From: Adiantum capillus-veneris
Lineage: Eukaryota > Streptophyta > Polypodiopsida > Polypodiales > Pteridaceae
Assembly: GCA_014529385.2 (NCBI GenBank)
Contig: CM043944.1
Coordinates: 77,763,884 to 77,827,883 of the forward strand
Length of the DNA: 64,000 nt
Direction: 5' to 3'
Shown: in pieces, positions 1 through 11,596 of the stretch
Layout of the letters: the number at the start of each line of letters is the position of its first letter
Numbering within the stretch: position 1 is the stretch's first letter
Notes under the pieces: model-generated
Databases searched by the model: none
The model's input: the letters and a program-made list of their open reading frames with translations, nothing else
Told to the model about the DNA's origin: nothing
Translations under genes and position numbers: made by a program

Positions 1-72
1 GTACTGACCCCATGTCTCTGTGGAGGTAACAACAGGGGGAGGGGATTGCTCATGAAAGAGCCGCCACGCCTC

Positions 73-74
<2 letters not shown>

Positions 75-117
<43 letters not shown>
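75..117. repeat. (GA)n microsatellite
   Basis: Uninterrupted GA dinucleotide run read directly. It is one of several GA/CT tracts at both edges of the window. Confidence 0.95.
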
Positions 118-119
<2 letters not shown>

Positions 120-121
<2 letters not shown>

Positions 122-204
122 AGAGAATTTTAACGTCGTAGGAAACCATCCCAAGAGACCTTAAAGATCTATCCGACGAGGACTCGAGTTGAACTCAAGA
201 CCTG

Positions 205-206
<2 letters not shown>
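120..206 (-). repeat. possible tRNA-derived SINE fragment
   Basis: On the minus strand this segment, between two GA tracts, contains GGTCTTGAGTTCAACTCGAG, which resembles a Pol III B box (GGTTCRANYC type) with flanking T-arm-like bases. No convincing A box is visible because the upstream side is GA repeat. The B-box-like match is seen; SINE origin is inference. A chance match is possible. Confidence 0.3.

Positions 207-208
<2 letters not shown>

Positions 209-286
<78 letters not shown>
209..286. repeat. (GA)n microsatellite
   Basis: About 39 uninterrupted GA units, read directly. Confidence 0.97.
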
Positions 287-292
<6 letters not shown>

Positions 293-441
293 ACACTACA
301 AGAGAAAATGTTGGTGGCTGCAAATGCAAGAGGAGAGAAAATTCGAGATGCATACCTAGAGAGAGAACGCTAGAGAGAGAAAGAGGCCCAAAATGCTCAT
401 TGCTCTACAGTGAACATATGGTAAAAAATATAGAGGGGGGG

Positions 442-443
<2 letters not shown>

Positions 444-479
<36 letters not shown>
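444..479. repeat. poly-G tract (36 G)
   Basis: Thirty-six consecutive G, preceded by a shorter G run at 435-441. The tract can form a G-quadruplex. Exact length is likely variable or affected by sequencing error. Any reading frame through it (poly-Gly) is spurious. Confidence 0.9.
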
Positions 480-481
<2 letters not shown>

Positions 482-859
482 TATATAGGCAAATACCAAA
501 TTGGCCCTACCTATTGCAAAACCCCACATTTGGTAAATTTAACCTAAAATGCTTATAAATGTGAAAAACTCACTGAAGATGACCTGATGCACACATTTAG
601 TAGCACATCCGCAAAGCACTAGAGACTCTTAAGCCCGGGAAAACCTAGGAACGGGGGTCTCGCCTCATGCCAGTCTACGAGGTGGGCAACACCGTGGAGT
701 GCGCAGTCGAGAAAGGTACGTCTACCTCATATACGACCGGGCAAAGCCATAAAACAGCCCACTCCCTAATTTGCTCCTAGGAGATATTGGAGCCACCACC
801 AGAAGGAATCTAAACTCTTAACGCCCCCTCTCAGCACTTGGACAAGAAACAAGTCCAAT
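480..859. other. no gene recognised
   Basis: Mixed-composition sequence with no coding signal or recognised repeat family. Confidence 0.5.
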
Positions 860-1420
860 GGAGGTGGCATGAGAGGATAATGTCACGTGTGCAAGAGGTT
901 TGGTGAAGATATCAACAGGGTTTTGTGACATTGGAATATACTCTTGTTGAATAGAGCCATCCTTGGTTTTCTCACGAACAAAATGGTACTGTATCTCTAT
1001 ATGCTTGGTCTAGGCATGAAAGTTCGGTTGCTTTCAATGGCTATACAACTCTGGTTGTAAGAGTACATCGTGGTTGTTTGTTGGGGAAATCCAATCTGTG
1101 AAAGTAGCCTCCGTAACCGCACTGACTCACATGCAGCAGTGCAATCGACCTTGTATTTTGCCTCTTTGGAAGATAAGGCAATGTCGGCTGTTTCTTACTA
1201 TAACATGCAAGTGCTCTTTAGCCAAAAAAAAAGGTGTAACCTGAAGCTGACTGTCGTCCATCTGGATCTCCACCCCAATTTGAATCATTCCATCCTCGTA
1301 GATTTCTAGCCGCATAGCGAGTGCCTAATGACTTGGTCGCCTTAAGTATTGCAGAGTCCGAAGAGCGTGCTCCATATGTGACTTGGCGGGTCTCTGCATG
1401 AAAGAGCTGAGAAGTCCCAC
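860..1420 (-). pseudogene. decayed Ty1/copia RNase H fragment
   Basis: Minus-strand translation, in shifted frames, gives the copia RNase H signature in order: GWNDSNWGGDPDGRQSASGY (about 1225-1290), SKKQPT with a following KYKVDC-like block (about 1140-1210), then KHIEIQYHFVREKTKDG and the terminal NPVDIFTKPL-like motif (about 890-1010). The order matches the C-terminus of copia pol. Several frameshifts are needed and no LTR was recognised beside it, so it is an old truncated remnant. It is not the same family as elements A, C, E or F. Confidence 0.85.
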
Positions 1421-3149
1421 CAAGAAGTTGACATCAAATGCCACGTGCACATTGCATTAGAGCGACATGGACAAGCTACTATTACAAGTCAGTATCAGAT
1501 CAGCCCTAGCATTTTGCAGATCCTCAGCGTCTGTTCACGCTTCGTGTACAAATAGGAAAGGAATCTGAGTTGAGAGCTAGTCTCTCGGATTTCTCTAGCG
1601 GGAAGGAAACGACCATCGAGTCTAAGATCTAGAATGGAGGGGTTTCTCCGGTTCTTGTGCTTGTAAAAAGATTCTCCCTGAATAAAGATTCTCTTGGGGG
1701 GGGGGGACCAGCCCATCTTCTAGTCCTCAATACTGTGTTGATCGTCTCCCTTGTCTCTTTTGATCAATATTGTATTTACTTTCAGTCTATTGATTATTCA
1801 TGTGCGTTAATGCTTGAATCTTGATGGCATGTAGACAATAGCATTACGCAAGAAGTTGACATGGATAAACAATTTCTTGATGAGAGTGTTAGTTAGGGAT
1901 AACATTTAAAGATAGGCTGAGTAGCCTCTTGATGGATCTCTAGATGAGAGTATGCTTACGCAGGAATCTCCGGGTCTCCCTCAAATAGCCTTCAAAGCAG
2001 TTTGCGGCGCTGAAATGTTCCTTCTGCAATAGAAATGACATCTGTTGCCACATCAGATGGTGGATTGGTGGGTGTAGAGGTTTCATGGTAGGGGGAGTGC
2101 CTCTCTTACCACCCTATTTCCCCCCTCCATCAATTATCAACTGGTTCATTTGGTTGGCGAATCACATCTTTTTAGTAGACTTGTGGAGACATTCTGATGA
2201 GAGGATGAGGGAAGAAGAGAACTCTTAACATCATAGGAGCAAAGAAACCTCTGTAGTTATGTGTAGATCTTCAGCAGCCTCTGAGGGATGGGCCCTTGCA
2301 TGATGATGTAGTATTCGGTGAGACGGGGTCCTATCTTCCTTGGTTTGGAGGGATCATCAATGGTGTGCTACAGATTTCAGAATTTACACGTCACACTTGA
2401 GTGAGATTTTGACCACTTCTACTTCAAATAATTGCTGCGATGCCATTCTTTGACGACTTCTGAAGTCAGGCTTGGCTGTGTTTGACACGATTGACGGTTG
2501 TGCACTTACAGGGAAACCAGCAACCATTGGACGTGCAGTTTTAAGTCAGCTCAAATTTTTACAATAGCCGCAGTATCCTTCTTGCTACTTACTGGATTAA
2601 GCAGTTGATTAAGAAATTTGTTGGATGAAGATGTTCATGGAACCTACGCAGACAAATCTCATATCTGTATAAGGATTAGAAACTGACAAAACACTTAGTC
2701 AAGCATGTTTTTCATGCATGAGGAATTATGGCATTGCTTTTGAAACTTGACACTGCAAGGTACTTTTGAATACTTTTATGTCAGCGGAAGATGCTTCTAA
2801 ATTCCTTTCCGAATTGTAATTATTTAAATCCGTCAACTTTCTAGTTTTACTGGCGAGATTTTTACGAAAGAAGAAATTGTGTTCTGTTGAAATTTCCCTA
2901 TTGTAAGTTGTTCTTTCTTTTGTTGGGTTTAGCTGTTGTGTCGTGAGTGCTCATCTCGCTCTAATTTTTGTCCTTATTTATCGGTAAGATTAATTTAAGG
3001 GAAAGTCAGTACTACAGTAAGATGAAATTTGTTCAGTATTGGGGCGAGTCAGCCTCTTTATTAACAGCAAGATGTAGCAGGGTAAGATCATTCTGAACAA
3101 ACTCTCCAATGGCATCATTCTGAACAAATTCTTGAATGGCCTTTTGCAG
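1421..3149. other. no gene recognised; upstream of phosphatase exons
   Basis: I searched by eye for the missing N-terminal exons of the downstream phosphatase (a HDWL-type first helix and a block ending near a WAVP-type motif) and did not find them. An 11-G run lies at 1696-1706. The stretch may be intron of that gene or intergenic sequence. Confidence 0.45.
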
Positions 3150-4672
3150 GTGATTGCGGTAGGAATTCCTCTAGTTATTTTTATTATTTATTTTCTTTAC
3201 ACGAAGGATATCACAGACCTACACCATGCCATTCTTGGTAAGGTGCAAATTGGTGATATAGTTTCAAGCCTTTTTCACTCTGAACCGGAGGGCGTCATGG
3301 AAAAATAATCAGCTCTTTTTAAAAAGAAAAGTTAATCTTTGTGTGGACAGGCCTACTATTCGCGGTTCTAATTTCAGCAGTAATCACCGATTCGATAAAA
3401 AATGCTGTAGGTCGGCCTCGGCCAGATTTTTTCTGGAGGTGTTTCCCTGATGGAATTGAGGTAAATCTCCTATAATTTATTTTTTCTTTGATAGGTGGGA
3501 TGCATGAAGTTTCAAGTGACAGTTTTCTTAAAGAGCTTTCTGTTGAGATCTTAGAGGTACAACAACGTTACTTTTGAGGTCCAATGTACTGGTGAGCAGT
3601 CAGTTATAAAGGAGGGGCACAAGAGTTTTCCAAGTGGGCATACATCATGTATGCCTCTTTACCTCTCCTCTTGATCTTGATTCCATATTGGTCAATGTTC
3701 AGCTCTTAAGGAATCAGGCTGAATAATGGTTGGTTAACATCTAGATTTTTTGTCAAGACAGGGTCATTTGCTGGCTTGGGGTTTTTATCCTTATATTTGG
3801 CAGGAAAGCTTCAGATGTTTAATCGCCGGGGCCATGTTGGAAAACTTATTATTGTTGTTCTTCCACTGATAGGCGCCTTATTAGTAGGTCTGTCACGAGT
3901 TGATGACTATTGGCATCATTGGAATGATGTTTTCGGGGGAGCTATCATAGGTAAGATTTCCCTTTTCATTCAAAGCGGTCAGCAATAGTCAATTAAAGTC
4001 ATCGTTGCCTGCATTAATGTGCTGTGTAAGTGAATGTATTATCAGATATTTGCATGCACATGCGAGAAGTAAATGGGTTTGAAGTTTGTGTGGAAACAAC
4101 CTATAGATGTGTACGTAATAGTACATCAACTCTGTATCACTTAGCTTATTGCTGATGGACAAGTAGAAAAAGGAATTTGGGCTCAGTAAATAAGGCCACA
4201 ATTGCAGTGCTAAGGGCAGTCTATTGATGTGGTTGCCTTCCAAAGTTGTCCTGCAAATGTTGATGACACTCTGAAGAAAGTAATCGTTTTGTTGCAAGTG
4301 CCTGTCAATTCTGCAGTAGTCTCACGATTTGCGTTGCTCAAAGCAGGCTTGACTATGGCAATAGTGTGCTATCATCATCTTTTTCCATCCGTGTTCAGTG
4401 ACAAAAGTAAGTTGAACATTGAATCCTCCATATTTTTTCAGGTTGCACAGTAGTTTGCAGTAGTAATAAGACTGCGGTGTCAGTCTCATAAAGTTTTTGT
4501 CGTGGTTCTTCTAGGCACGGGGCCTCACAGTTATCTTCAAATAGGAAATAACTTCAAGCTGAGTGTTTTCTCTTGGGTTCCGCGCCGGCGGCAACACTCC
4601 GATTGGCCTCCTGCAGGGAATGGAAGGCAAGAGCTTGATATGGAGCTTGGTGCTACCAATAATATTCCTTGA
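3150..4672 (+). CDS. lipid phosphate phosphatase (PAP2 family), six 3' exons, N-terminus not found
   Basis: Six GT-AG exons join in phase: 3150-3237, 3351-3460, 3555-3648, 3762-3950, 4347-4406 and 4515-4672 (stop TGA at 4670-4672), giving about 232 residues. The product is a multi-pass membrane phosphatase that removes phosphate from phosphatidic acid and related lipid phosphates. The three PAP2 catalytic motifs are intact: KNAVGRPRP (KX6RP, exon 2), FPSGHTS (PSGH, exon 3) and [12 protein letters not shown] (SRX5HX3D, exon 4). Hydrophobic helices flank them, and DLHHAILG in exon 1 is typical of plant LPPs. Plant LPPs are usually about 290-320 residues, so roughly the first 70-80 (first helices) are missing; they may lie upstream of the window. 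The tail after exon 5 is diverged, with FPSVF where the family usually has a proline-rich FPPPY-like motif. The last exon is the least certain, supported mainly by phase and splice sites. Functional gene versus 5'-truncated pseudogene cannot be settled here. Confidence 0.85.
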
Positions 4673-6189
4673 ATGATTGTAATGACATTTTTGTAACATA
4701 GTGCGATTTTCAAATCCGGTGTATATTATTCTTTGTTTTGGCTCGACAAGGAATTGTTATACAATGAAGGTTTCTTGCATATACATGGACATAATTAATA
4801 AGCTCTGAACAAAAGATAGGAAGAATACTGTTGTGCTCCTCTGGTCTTTGTCAAGTTGTGCCGTGTAGAGAGAGGGGTTGACAGGAGCCTGGTGCTCTTC
4901 CACACCACAATCCAGAGGATTGTCCATTGTGTCATATCTAAGTCCTTGCAGACAAGTGCACTTACATCTTTTGACGTGCTTCCTAAGAATTGCTTAAAAA
5001 GGCTGGTGAAACTTAAGTGTGTGCACCATTCATGCAGGTTATTGGTATTGTTGTGCAAGGAGAGTGTGTGTGTGTGTGTGTGGGTGTTTGCAAAGAGCTT
5101 TTCTTGCTGATGTCCATAATAATCGGACTAGTATGCCCTAAAGATACTTTAAAGAAAACTTTGAGAGGTTGAAAAATGATGCGAAGTGGAAGGTTGTTAC
5201 CATATTTTTCTTCGGAAGGGTGTTCAGGTCTAATAAAAAAAAAACAAAAATGGAATCCTTCCATAAGAAATTTGGAAGTGCCATTGCTGAAACTGTTGTT
5301 AACAGAGGATGGTGAAAATTGAAAGGGAAACTTCACTCTAATTGGCCCAGGTAAGATATTTGAATGTTTTTGTGAAAGGAACTCATTGAGGCTAATTTTT
5401 CAAAGGAAGGTAGTGGCTAATTTCTCCAAGGAAATTACTGGCCAGCTCACAAAGTTGTTGGCCAATGTTGTATAGAAAGGGTGATTTGCGACACGACCAG
5501 TCATTGTAGAGGTGGAAATCTAACTTAAACAAGGGACAAGTGAAGAGATGTTGAAAGGCAGTGCACAAGTGGTTGGGGCGATTGTAGAATTAGATAGGAT
5601 ATTATTAATAACAAATTGCAGGAGGCAATGAATATGAAAGGAAAAATCAAATATAGATTAAGAGCAAAGGTGGTGCTTTAGCTCATAAGCAAGTATTCAC
5701 TATGGCAAGAAGTATTCAAGTCAATAATCTGTGTTTTGGATTTCTCAGAAGTGCATTTATTGTTTAGAATGATGTTTTGTTGTTGTGAAGAAAGCAAAGC
5801 AACATAGGGGCCAGTAGTGGGACAAAGGGGATTTTGCATATCCAGCAAGATTTGAATTTCAAAGATTGCATTCAATTTCTCATGAAAAGGGGAATTAGTT
5901 GATACCAAGAATGATGTTTTTGGATTTCATCTCAATGGTCTATTTGGAAAAAATCAAATTTGGAGGCTTTTAAGAGATAGGGACACTCAAGGGCCAATGC
6001 TAGTACACTTTTTAGCAAATCACAATAGGATACATAAGCAAGATTCCAAGATGTTGTCCCTCTGTTGGGGATGGGTACATCCACTTTGGGGGCGTACCTT
6101 TATTGGCCCCTTTACCCTAGTTTGTAAATCATAGGAGAGAGCAATGTATTGTAAGCCAAATAAAACTTATTGCAGTTAAGAAAGGACAC
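4673..6189. other. intergenic, no gene recognised
   Basis: No convincing coding sequence. The 3' flank of the phosphatase has no clear AATAAA close to the stop codon. A (TG)n tract lies at about 5064-5081. A short open stretch around 5139-5324 matches nothing I recognise. Confidence 0.5.
5064..5081. repeat. (TG)n microsatellite
   Basis: Nine TG units, read directly. Confidence 0.9.
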
Positions 6190-7029
6190 CCAAACCAAGC
6201 TAGATTAAAATCCAGATGGGATGGATTGGATTCAATAAAGATGAGAATTCATTTCAGTAAACAATACTAGGACATCTATATTATGCTTGCTCAAGATGTT
6301 AAAACAAACCATTGCCTCTTGCTATTGAGTTTGTTAAGCATGAGATATTGCTACCAAGCACAACTTAGAGCAGCTCTATATTATTGATTTATAAGATATT
6401 GATGATTTTTTATTCTCATATTTGTTAAAATATATGTATGTTTACATTATTGCTATATTATATATTGAACCCTCTAGTAGAAATTATTTGAGATAATTGA
6501 AATTTTCCTCACAGATGGGGAATGCACATATTTATTGGAGTAAATTAAATTATTCCTCACAATCTGTCATCCTTTCTCCATGGGGGAACACACATATTGG
6601 GCGCAATGCCTCGCCATGGCTTATGGGCCATCATGATGTAATAGAGACCTATCTTGGAATAATGAAAAGATGACCCTTCTCCTTTTGTGAGTAGTTAGCA
6701 ATTGTATACAAAAATGTGAAACTTTTTTGGCATGTTTTAATTCCTAACCGGGAGATATAGTCAAGTTCAGTTTATTGTGATTGTTGGCATTGCAAATTTT
6801 TGAGATAATGTTGGCTTATCCTCGAGAGATTGATACATTTGGGTCCTATTTAAATTGTGCTTTCTTAAGCATATGTTTTGCTTAGGTCATATGGATCGCA
6901 ATACTCTGGACTAAAACAAGGAAATATAAGTAGTTTGATCTATACACTACCCACACTACATAACATTGCTAGAACTAGAAAATCTTGACCCAAACCATGC
7001 TTTACCCACCCATCCATATTATTTAGAGT

Positions 7030-7240
7030 TGTTGAAACCATGAAAGTCAGAGAGCAACACACAATAAGATACAATAAAACCGAGAACATTAAGAACAAGA
7101 GATATATATGATACACCGTTTAAGTGGCAATAGAGGTGCGTGCGTAATCAATGATATCATGGCAAGTAGAGTAGGTTCCCGTACAAAGAGTTTATGGACC
7201 TTTGTGCATTGACAATATGTTGATTTTGAATGTCTCAACA
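7030..7240 (-). repeat. LTR-like repeat H, copy 1
   Basis: On the minus strand it starts TGTTGAGACATTC and ends GGTTTCAACA, a perfect short TGTTGA/TCAACA-type terminal inverted repeat, and is preceded by a purine-rich GAGGGAGGG (polypurine-tract-like, 7241-7249 on plus as the complement). This looks like the 3' LTR of a minus-strand copia-like element whose gag remains lie at 7680-8580. A related sequence is at 61172-61435. No matching target duplication was found. Confidence 0.5.
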
Positions 7241-7679
7241 CCCTCCCTCAAACTCAACCATTCTAAATTGCCTGCATATGCCCTAAGAACCTTGCTAAGT
7301 GGGATTGGTATTGAATTCTCTTATGCCAGTGAAAATTGCAAAAGCATGTTATGGTGTAGGTAGCAGAGGTTGTAGCCAAAGTGTAAGGCGAGTTCTAGCC
7401 CAAGTGTGACGTGCATTTCCAATCAAAGGTAAGGGTAGACATCAATTGATTCCAGTGGCACTATCACATAGGATTTGTACAATGTGTAGTGATCAAAGCT
7501 AAGCGTAGACATCAATTGACTCCAGTGGCACTATCACATAGGCTCTGTACAAAGTATAATAATTAGTGAGTGTTGGATAGGGTAAATTAATTAGTGAGTG
7601 TTGGCTAGGGTAAATTACTAATGTAAAGAATGTAGGAATGCCTATACAAAGACCTTTTTCATTATTTGAAAATTATTGG

Positions 7680-8580
7680 TGTAACCAAAGAAGATAAGGG
7701 TGGTCTTACCTTATATCAAGGACGTGTTTATGTCACACTAGCACGTCCTAGATGATTTTTTTTGTTTGTTCTTTCCATCTAACAAATGCTTGCTCGTATG
7801 TATAGACAAAAACATCCTTGACCTAAACTGTGCCATTCATCTTTTCCTCTTCTTCTAGAAGGGATGTTTGCAAGTTTAATGATAGCCATGTTTGCGCGAG
7901 TGGTGACAATATGATCATAGCTTGGTGCTAATGACTTTAGTAATAAAACTATGGCAATATCTTCATCCACCTTGAGAGTCACATGCCAAATGAATCATCT
8001 AACTCTACATAGAATTAATAATTGATCCCAGAGGCAACTGAAGTGCCATTTCAAGCTTTAAAGATCAAGTCATTGCCTAAATTTTTACCTTTTAGCTTGT
8101 GCACCAAAGAGTATATCAAGTTGATCCCATCTTTCATTGGCCATCTCACATCTGTCAAGATGGTGATTGGCAGTATCGTCAAGCTAACTTGATCCCCTAC
8201 TTTCTTTAGTTGTCTCACTCCATCAACATGGTGGATGTAAGTATAGTGAAGCTAAAGCTTAATGGTCGCTTGAGAACAATTATCAGTTGGGTCATCTAGC
8301 TCTACATAGAATTAAGATGGGATCCTAGAGGCATTTTAAGTGCCACTTCAAGCTTTAAAGAAATCAATTATTCCTCTAAATTTTGAAATTTTACATTGTG
8401 CACCAAAGAGAATATCAAATCTAACTTTCTTTAGCCGTCTCACATCCATCAACACGGTGGATGTAAATATCGTCAAGCTAAAGCTTACTGATCGCTTGAG
8501 AACGATAATCCTTGTCATCCAAAGTAGCCACAAGATTGGGGTTTTTAGGCTTGCATTCCTTGTTTTTATTGACAACCCAT
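7680..8580 (-). pseudogene. decayed copia gag fragments (internally repeated)
   Basis: Minus-strand reading shows copia Gag-like blocks: KVDEDIAIVLLLKSLAPSYD (about 7900-7980) and an ETAKE..WDILFGAQ-like block (about 8380-8460). A module with CATCAACA(T/C)GGTGGATGTAA and GCTAAAGCTTA occurs twice (about 8220-8270 and 8450-8500), and the AGTGCCA(T/C)TTCAAGCTTTAAAG box also occurs twice (about 8040 and 8340). The region is therefore internally duplicated. Frames are broken throughout. Copia C inserted at its right edge (8584). Confidence 0.6.
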
Positions 8581-8584
8581 AGCA
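8580..8584. repeat. target site duplication TAGCA (left) of copia C
   Basis: TAGCA directly precedes the C 5' LTR. The same five bases follow the 3' LTR at 57699-57703. This perfect match fixes the outer limits of C. Confidence 0.9.
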
Positions 8585-8936
8585 TGTTGAGAGGTCAAGT
8601 TCAACATATATGACTCCTGGATGACTACTACTGACAATCATCATCACTGGCCTTGGTGGATACGCATATCTTCTCTAGCGATACTACAAATGTACTATAC
8701 CGAGATGGTCTACCTACTGGAGTGATGACACACTTATCTATTCACCTCACTCACTATCGGTACACTAGACCAATGTACTGGTTCCCCTTTTTATGTTGCA
8801 TTTTTCCCTTATGCTTTGTAGACCTCTTATCTTGAGTTAGTGAAGAAGAAGTATAGTATTTTGCCACTATCTTTGTGTGTGTGTGCGTGCGCGCGCTTGC
8901 AAGAGCTCAAGCTCTCTCCTTCTCTATCTCTTGGCA
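8585..8936 (+). repeat. copia C 5' LTR, original copy
   Basis: Starts TGTTGAGAGGTCAAG and ends CTCTTGGCA, 352 bp. It aligns end to end with the 3' LTR at 57304-57698, including the TG/CG-rich tract and the GCTTGCAAGAGCT block. Confidence 0.9.
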
Positions 8937-8949
8937 TGGTATTAGAGCC
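8937..8949 (+). other. primer binding site of copia C (duplicated copy)
   Basis: TGGTATTAGAGCC directly follows the LTR and matches the plant initiator tRNA-Met primer site with one change. The intact version TGGTATCAGAGC is at 44709-44720. Confidence 0.85.
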
Positions 8950-10041
8950 TAGTTGTCTCTGAGGAGCTTGGAGCAGCAAGCATAAGCAGCCTAAAAAGCG
9001 GCTTCGCTATTCGCGGGGGACATCATTCAAAGATCTCCAATTGAGGTGATTCCTTTTGGAAATTGTGTGTTTTTCGGTTCTATTCATTCCTTTGGATATT
9101 GACCGTGCAGCCAGAGCTTCATCTCAGGCGCGTTTTGACCCTCATTTTGGAGTTAAAGTGCGTTCACATGCAGAATTGCTAAAGTTTTGGATTAAAATCA
9201 AACCACGCTAGATTAAAATCCAGATGGGATGGATTGGATTCAATAAAGATGAGAATTCTTGTTCAAGATGTTAAAACAAACCACCTTCTATCCATTGCCT
9301 CTTGCTATTGAGTTTGATAAGCATGAGATATTGCTACCAAGCACAAGATTGGCAGCTCTATATTATTGATTTATAAGATATTGAAAAAATTGAACCTGAA
9401 TTTTTATTATCATATTTGTTAAAATACATTTAGGTTTAAATTACTGCTATATTATATATTGAACCCTCTAGTAGAAATTATTTGAGTTAATTGAAATTTT
9501 CCTCACAATTTGTCAACTTTTCAAGATGGGAACACACATATTTATTGGAGTAAATTAAATTATTCCTCACAATCCGTCATCCTTTCTAGATGGGGAACAC
9601 ACATATTGGGCCCAATGCCTCGCCATGGCTTATGGGCCATCATGATGTAACAGAGACCTTTCTTGGAATAATGAAAAGATGACACTTAAAAATCTTCTCC
9701 TTTTGTGAGTAGTTAGCCATTGTATACAACAAAGTGAAACTTTTCTGGCATGTTTTAACCGGGAGATATACTCAAGGTCAGTTTATTGGTGATTGTTGGC
9801 ATTGTAATTGTTTGGGATAATGTTGGCTTATCCTTAAGACATTAATACATTTGGGTTCTATTTGAATTGTGTTTTCTTAAGCATATGTTTTGCTTACGTC
9901 ATACGGATAGCAATACTCTGGACTAAAACAAGGAAATATAAGTAGTTTGATATATACACTACCCACACTACATAATATTGCTAGAATTAGAAAATCTTGA
10001 CCCTAACCATGCTTTACCCACCCATCCATAGTATTTAGAGT

Positions 10042-10268
10042 TGTTGAAACCATGAAAGTCAGAGAGCAACACCCAATAAGATACAATAAAATTGAGAATT
10101 TTCATTAAGAACAAGAGATATATATGCATGTACAAGACATACACCATCTAAGTGGCAATAGAGGTGCATGCGTAATCAATGATATTATGGCAAGTCGAGT
10201 AGGTTCTCATACAAAGAGTTTATGGACCTTTGTACATTGACAATGTGTTGATTTTGAATGTCTAAACA
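10042..10268 (-). repeat. LTR-like repeat H, copy 2
   Basis: Duplicate of 7030-7240 carried by the tandem duplication; begins TGTTGAAACC and ends TGTCTAAACA on plus. The terminal bases have drifted relative to copy 1. Confidence 0.5.
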
Positions 10269-10588
10269 CCCTCCCTCAAACTCAACCATTCTAACTTGCC
10301 TGCATATGCCCTAAGAACCTTGCTAAGTTGGATTGGTATTAAATTCTCTTATGCTAGTGACGATTGCAAAAGCATGCTATGATGTAGGTAGTAGAGGTTG
10401 TAGGCAAAGCGTAAGGCGAGTTCTAGCCTAAGTGTGATGTCTATTGCCAGTGATCAAAGGTAAGGGTAGACATCAATTGATTCAGTGGCACTATCACATA
10501 GAGTTAGTACCAAGTGTAGTGATCAAAGCTAAGCGTAGACATCAATTGACTCAGGTGGCACTATCACATAGGCTCTGTACAAAGTATA

Positions 10589-10808
10589 TTTGCGGCAAAT
10601 CTTGACTTTTGACCATACATTGTGCCATTTCTGTAAGTGACCTATTTTTCCTCTCAGCAACACCATTTTGCTGAGGCGTATAAGGCACTGTACATTGGTG
10701 TTTTATCCCACGACTAGCCAGAAATGCATTTAATTCATGAGACATATACTCCCCCCCCTTCATCCAAACGGAGGGTGCCCATAGTACATTTCAAGACATT
10801 TTCAGCCA
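10589..10808 (-). pseudogene. captured 220-bp copia A/F integrase fragment
   Basis: Minus strand encodes the integrase core stretch around GGEYMSHELNAFLASRG and YTPQQNGVAERKNRSLTEMA, matching elements A (about 18600-18774) and F (about 54110-54330). Copy 1 of the tandem duplication lacks it: there GTACAAAGTATAATAATTAG is continuous at 7557-7576. Here the bases TATA occur on both sides of the insert (10585-10588 and 10809-10812). It has no LTR, so it is not a transposition product; it looks like filler DNA captured during break repair. Confidence 0.85.
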
Positions 10809-10879
10809 TATAATAATTAGTGATTGTTAGCTATGGTAATTTACCAACGTAAAGAATGTAGGAATACCTATACAAAGAC

Positions 10880-11394
10880 CTTTTTCATTCTTTAAAGATT
10901 ATTGGTGTAAACAAAGAAGACAAGGGTGGTCTTACCTTATGTCAAACACATGCTTATGTAACACTAGCATGTCCTCAATGAATTTTTTTGCTTGTTCTTT
11001 CCATCGTACGAATGCTTGCTGGTATGTGTTGACAAAAACATCCTTGACCTAAATTTTCCCATTCATCTTTTGCTCTTCTTCTAGAAGGGATGTTTGCAAG
11101 TTTAATGATAGCCATGTTTGCGAGAGTGGTGACAATATGATCGTAGCTTGGTGCTAAATGACTTTAGTAGTTAAACTATGGCAATGTCTTCATCCACCTT
11201 GAGAATCACATGTCAATTGAATCATCTAACTCTACATAGAATTAATAATTGATCCTAGAGGAACCTTAAGTGCCATTTCAAGCTTTAAAGATCAAGTCAT
11301 TGCCTAAAATTTTACCTTCTAGCTTGTGCACCAAAGAGTGTATCAAGTTGATCCCAACTTTCATTGGCTATCTCACATCTATCAAGATGGTGAT
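10880..11394 (-). pseudogene. decayed copia gag, duplicated copy, truncated
   Basis: Second copy of the 7680 gag remnant, sharing AGGGATGTTTGCAAGTTTAA and following blocks. It ends at the deletion junction with the C LTR at about 11394. Confidence 0.6.
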
Positions 11395-11565
11395 GGGACA
11401 CTTATCTACTCACCTACTGGAGTGATGGGACACTTATCTACTTACCTCACTCACTATCAGTTTACAGTATACCATTGTACTAGTTCCCCTTTTCATGTTG
11501 TCTTTTTCCTTATGTTTTATAGACCTCTTATCTTGAGTTAGTGAAGACGAACTACAATATTTTGC

Positions 11566-11596
<31 letters not shown>

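Larger units (their letters stand above)
6190..9198. repeat. tandem duplication, left unit (about 3.0 kb)
   Basis: The unit begins at CAAACCAAGCTAGATTAAAA and runs through an LTR-like repeat (7030-7240), decayed copia gag, and the complete 5' LTR, primer site and leader start of copia C (8585-9198). The same order recurs from 9199. In the leader, the left copy stops after GCTAAAGTTTT, where the right copy (about 44960) continues normally into C. That places the duplication breakpoint inside the C leader and dates it after C insertion. Confidence 0.85.

Noticed and set aside
286-558. Open frame with a poly-glycine run
   Set aside because: The frame is created by a GA microsatellite and the poly-G tract; no domain and no homologue recognised.
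5139-5324. Open stretch reading YFKENFERLKNDAKWKVV and onward
   Set aside because: Looks weakly protein-like, but has no recognised family, no supporting splice context, and ends in a repeat-poor noncoding region. Too short to call.
6060-6185. Possible solo LTR beginning TGTTGGGGATGGG
   Set aside because: Only one copy and no matching end, target duplication or primer site could be found.
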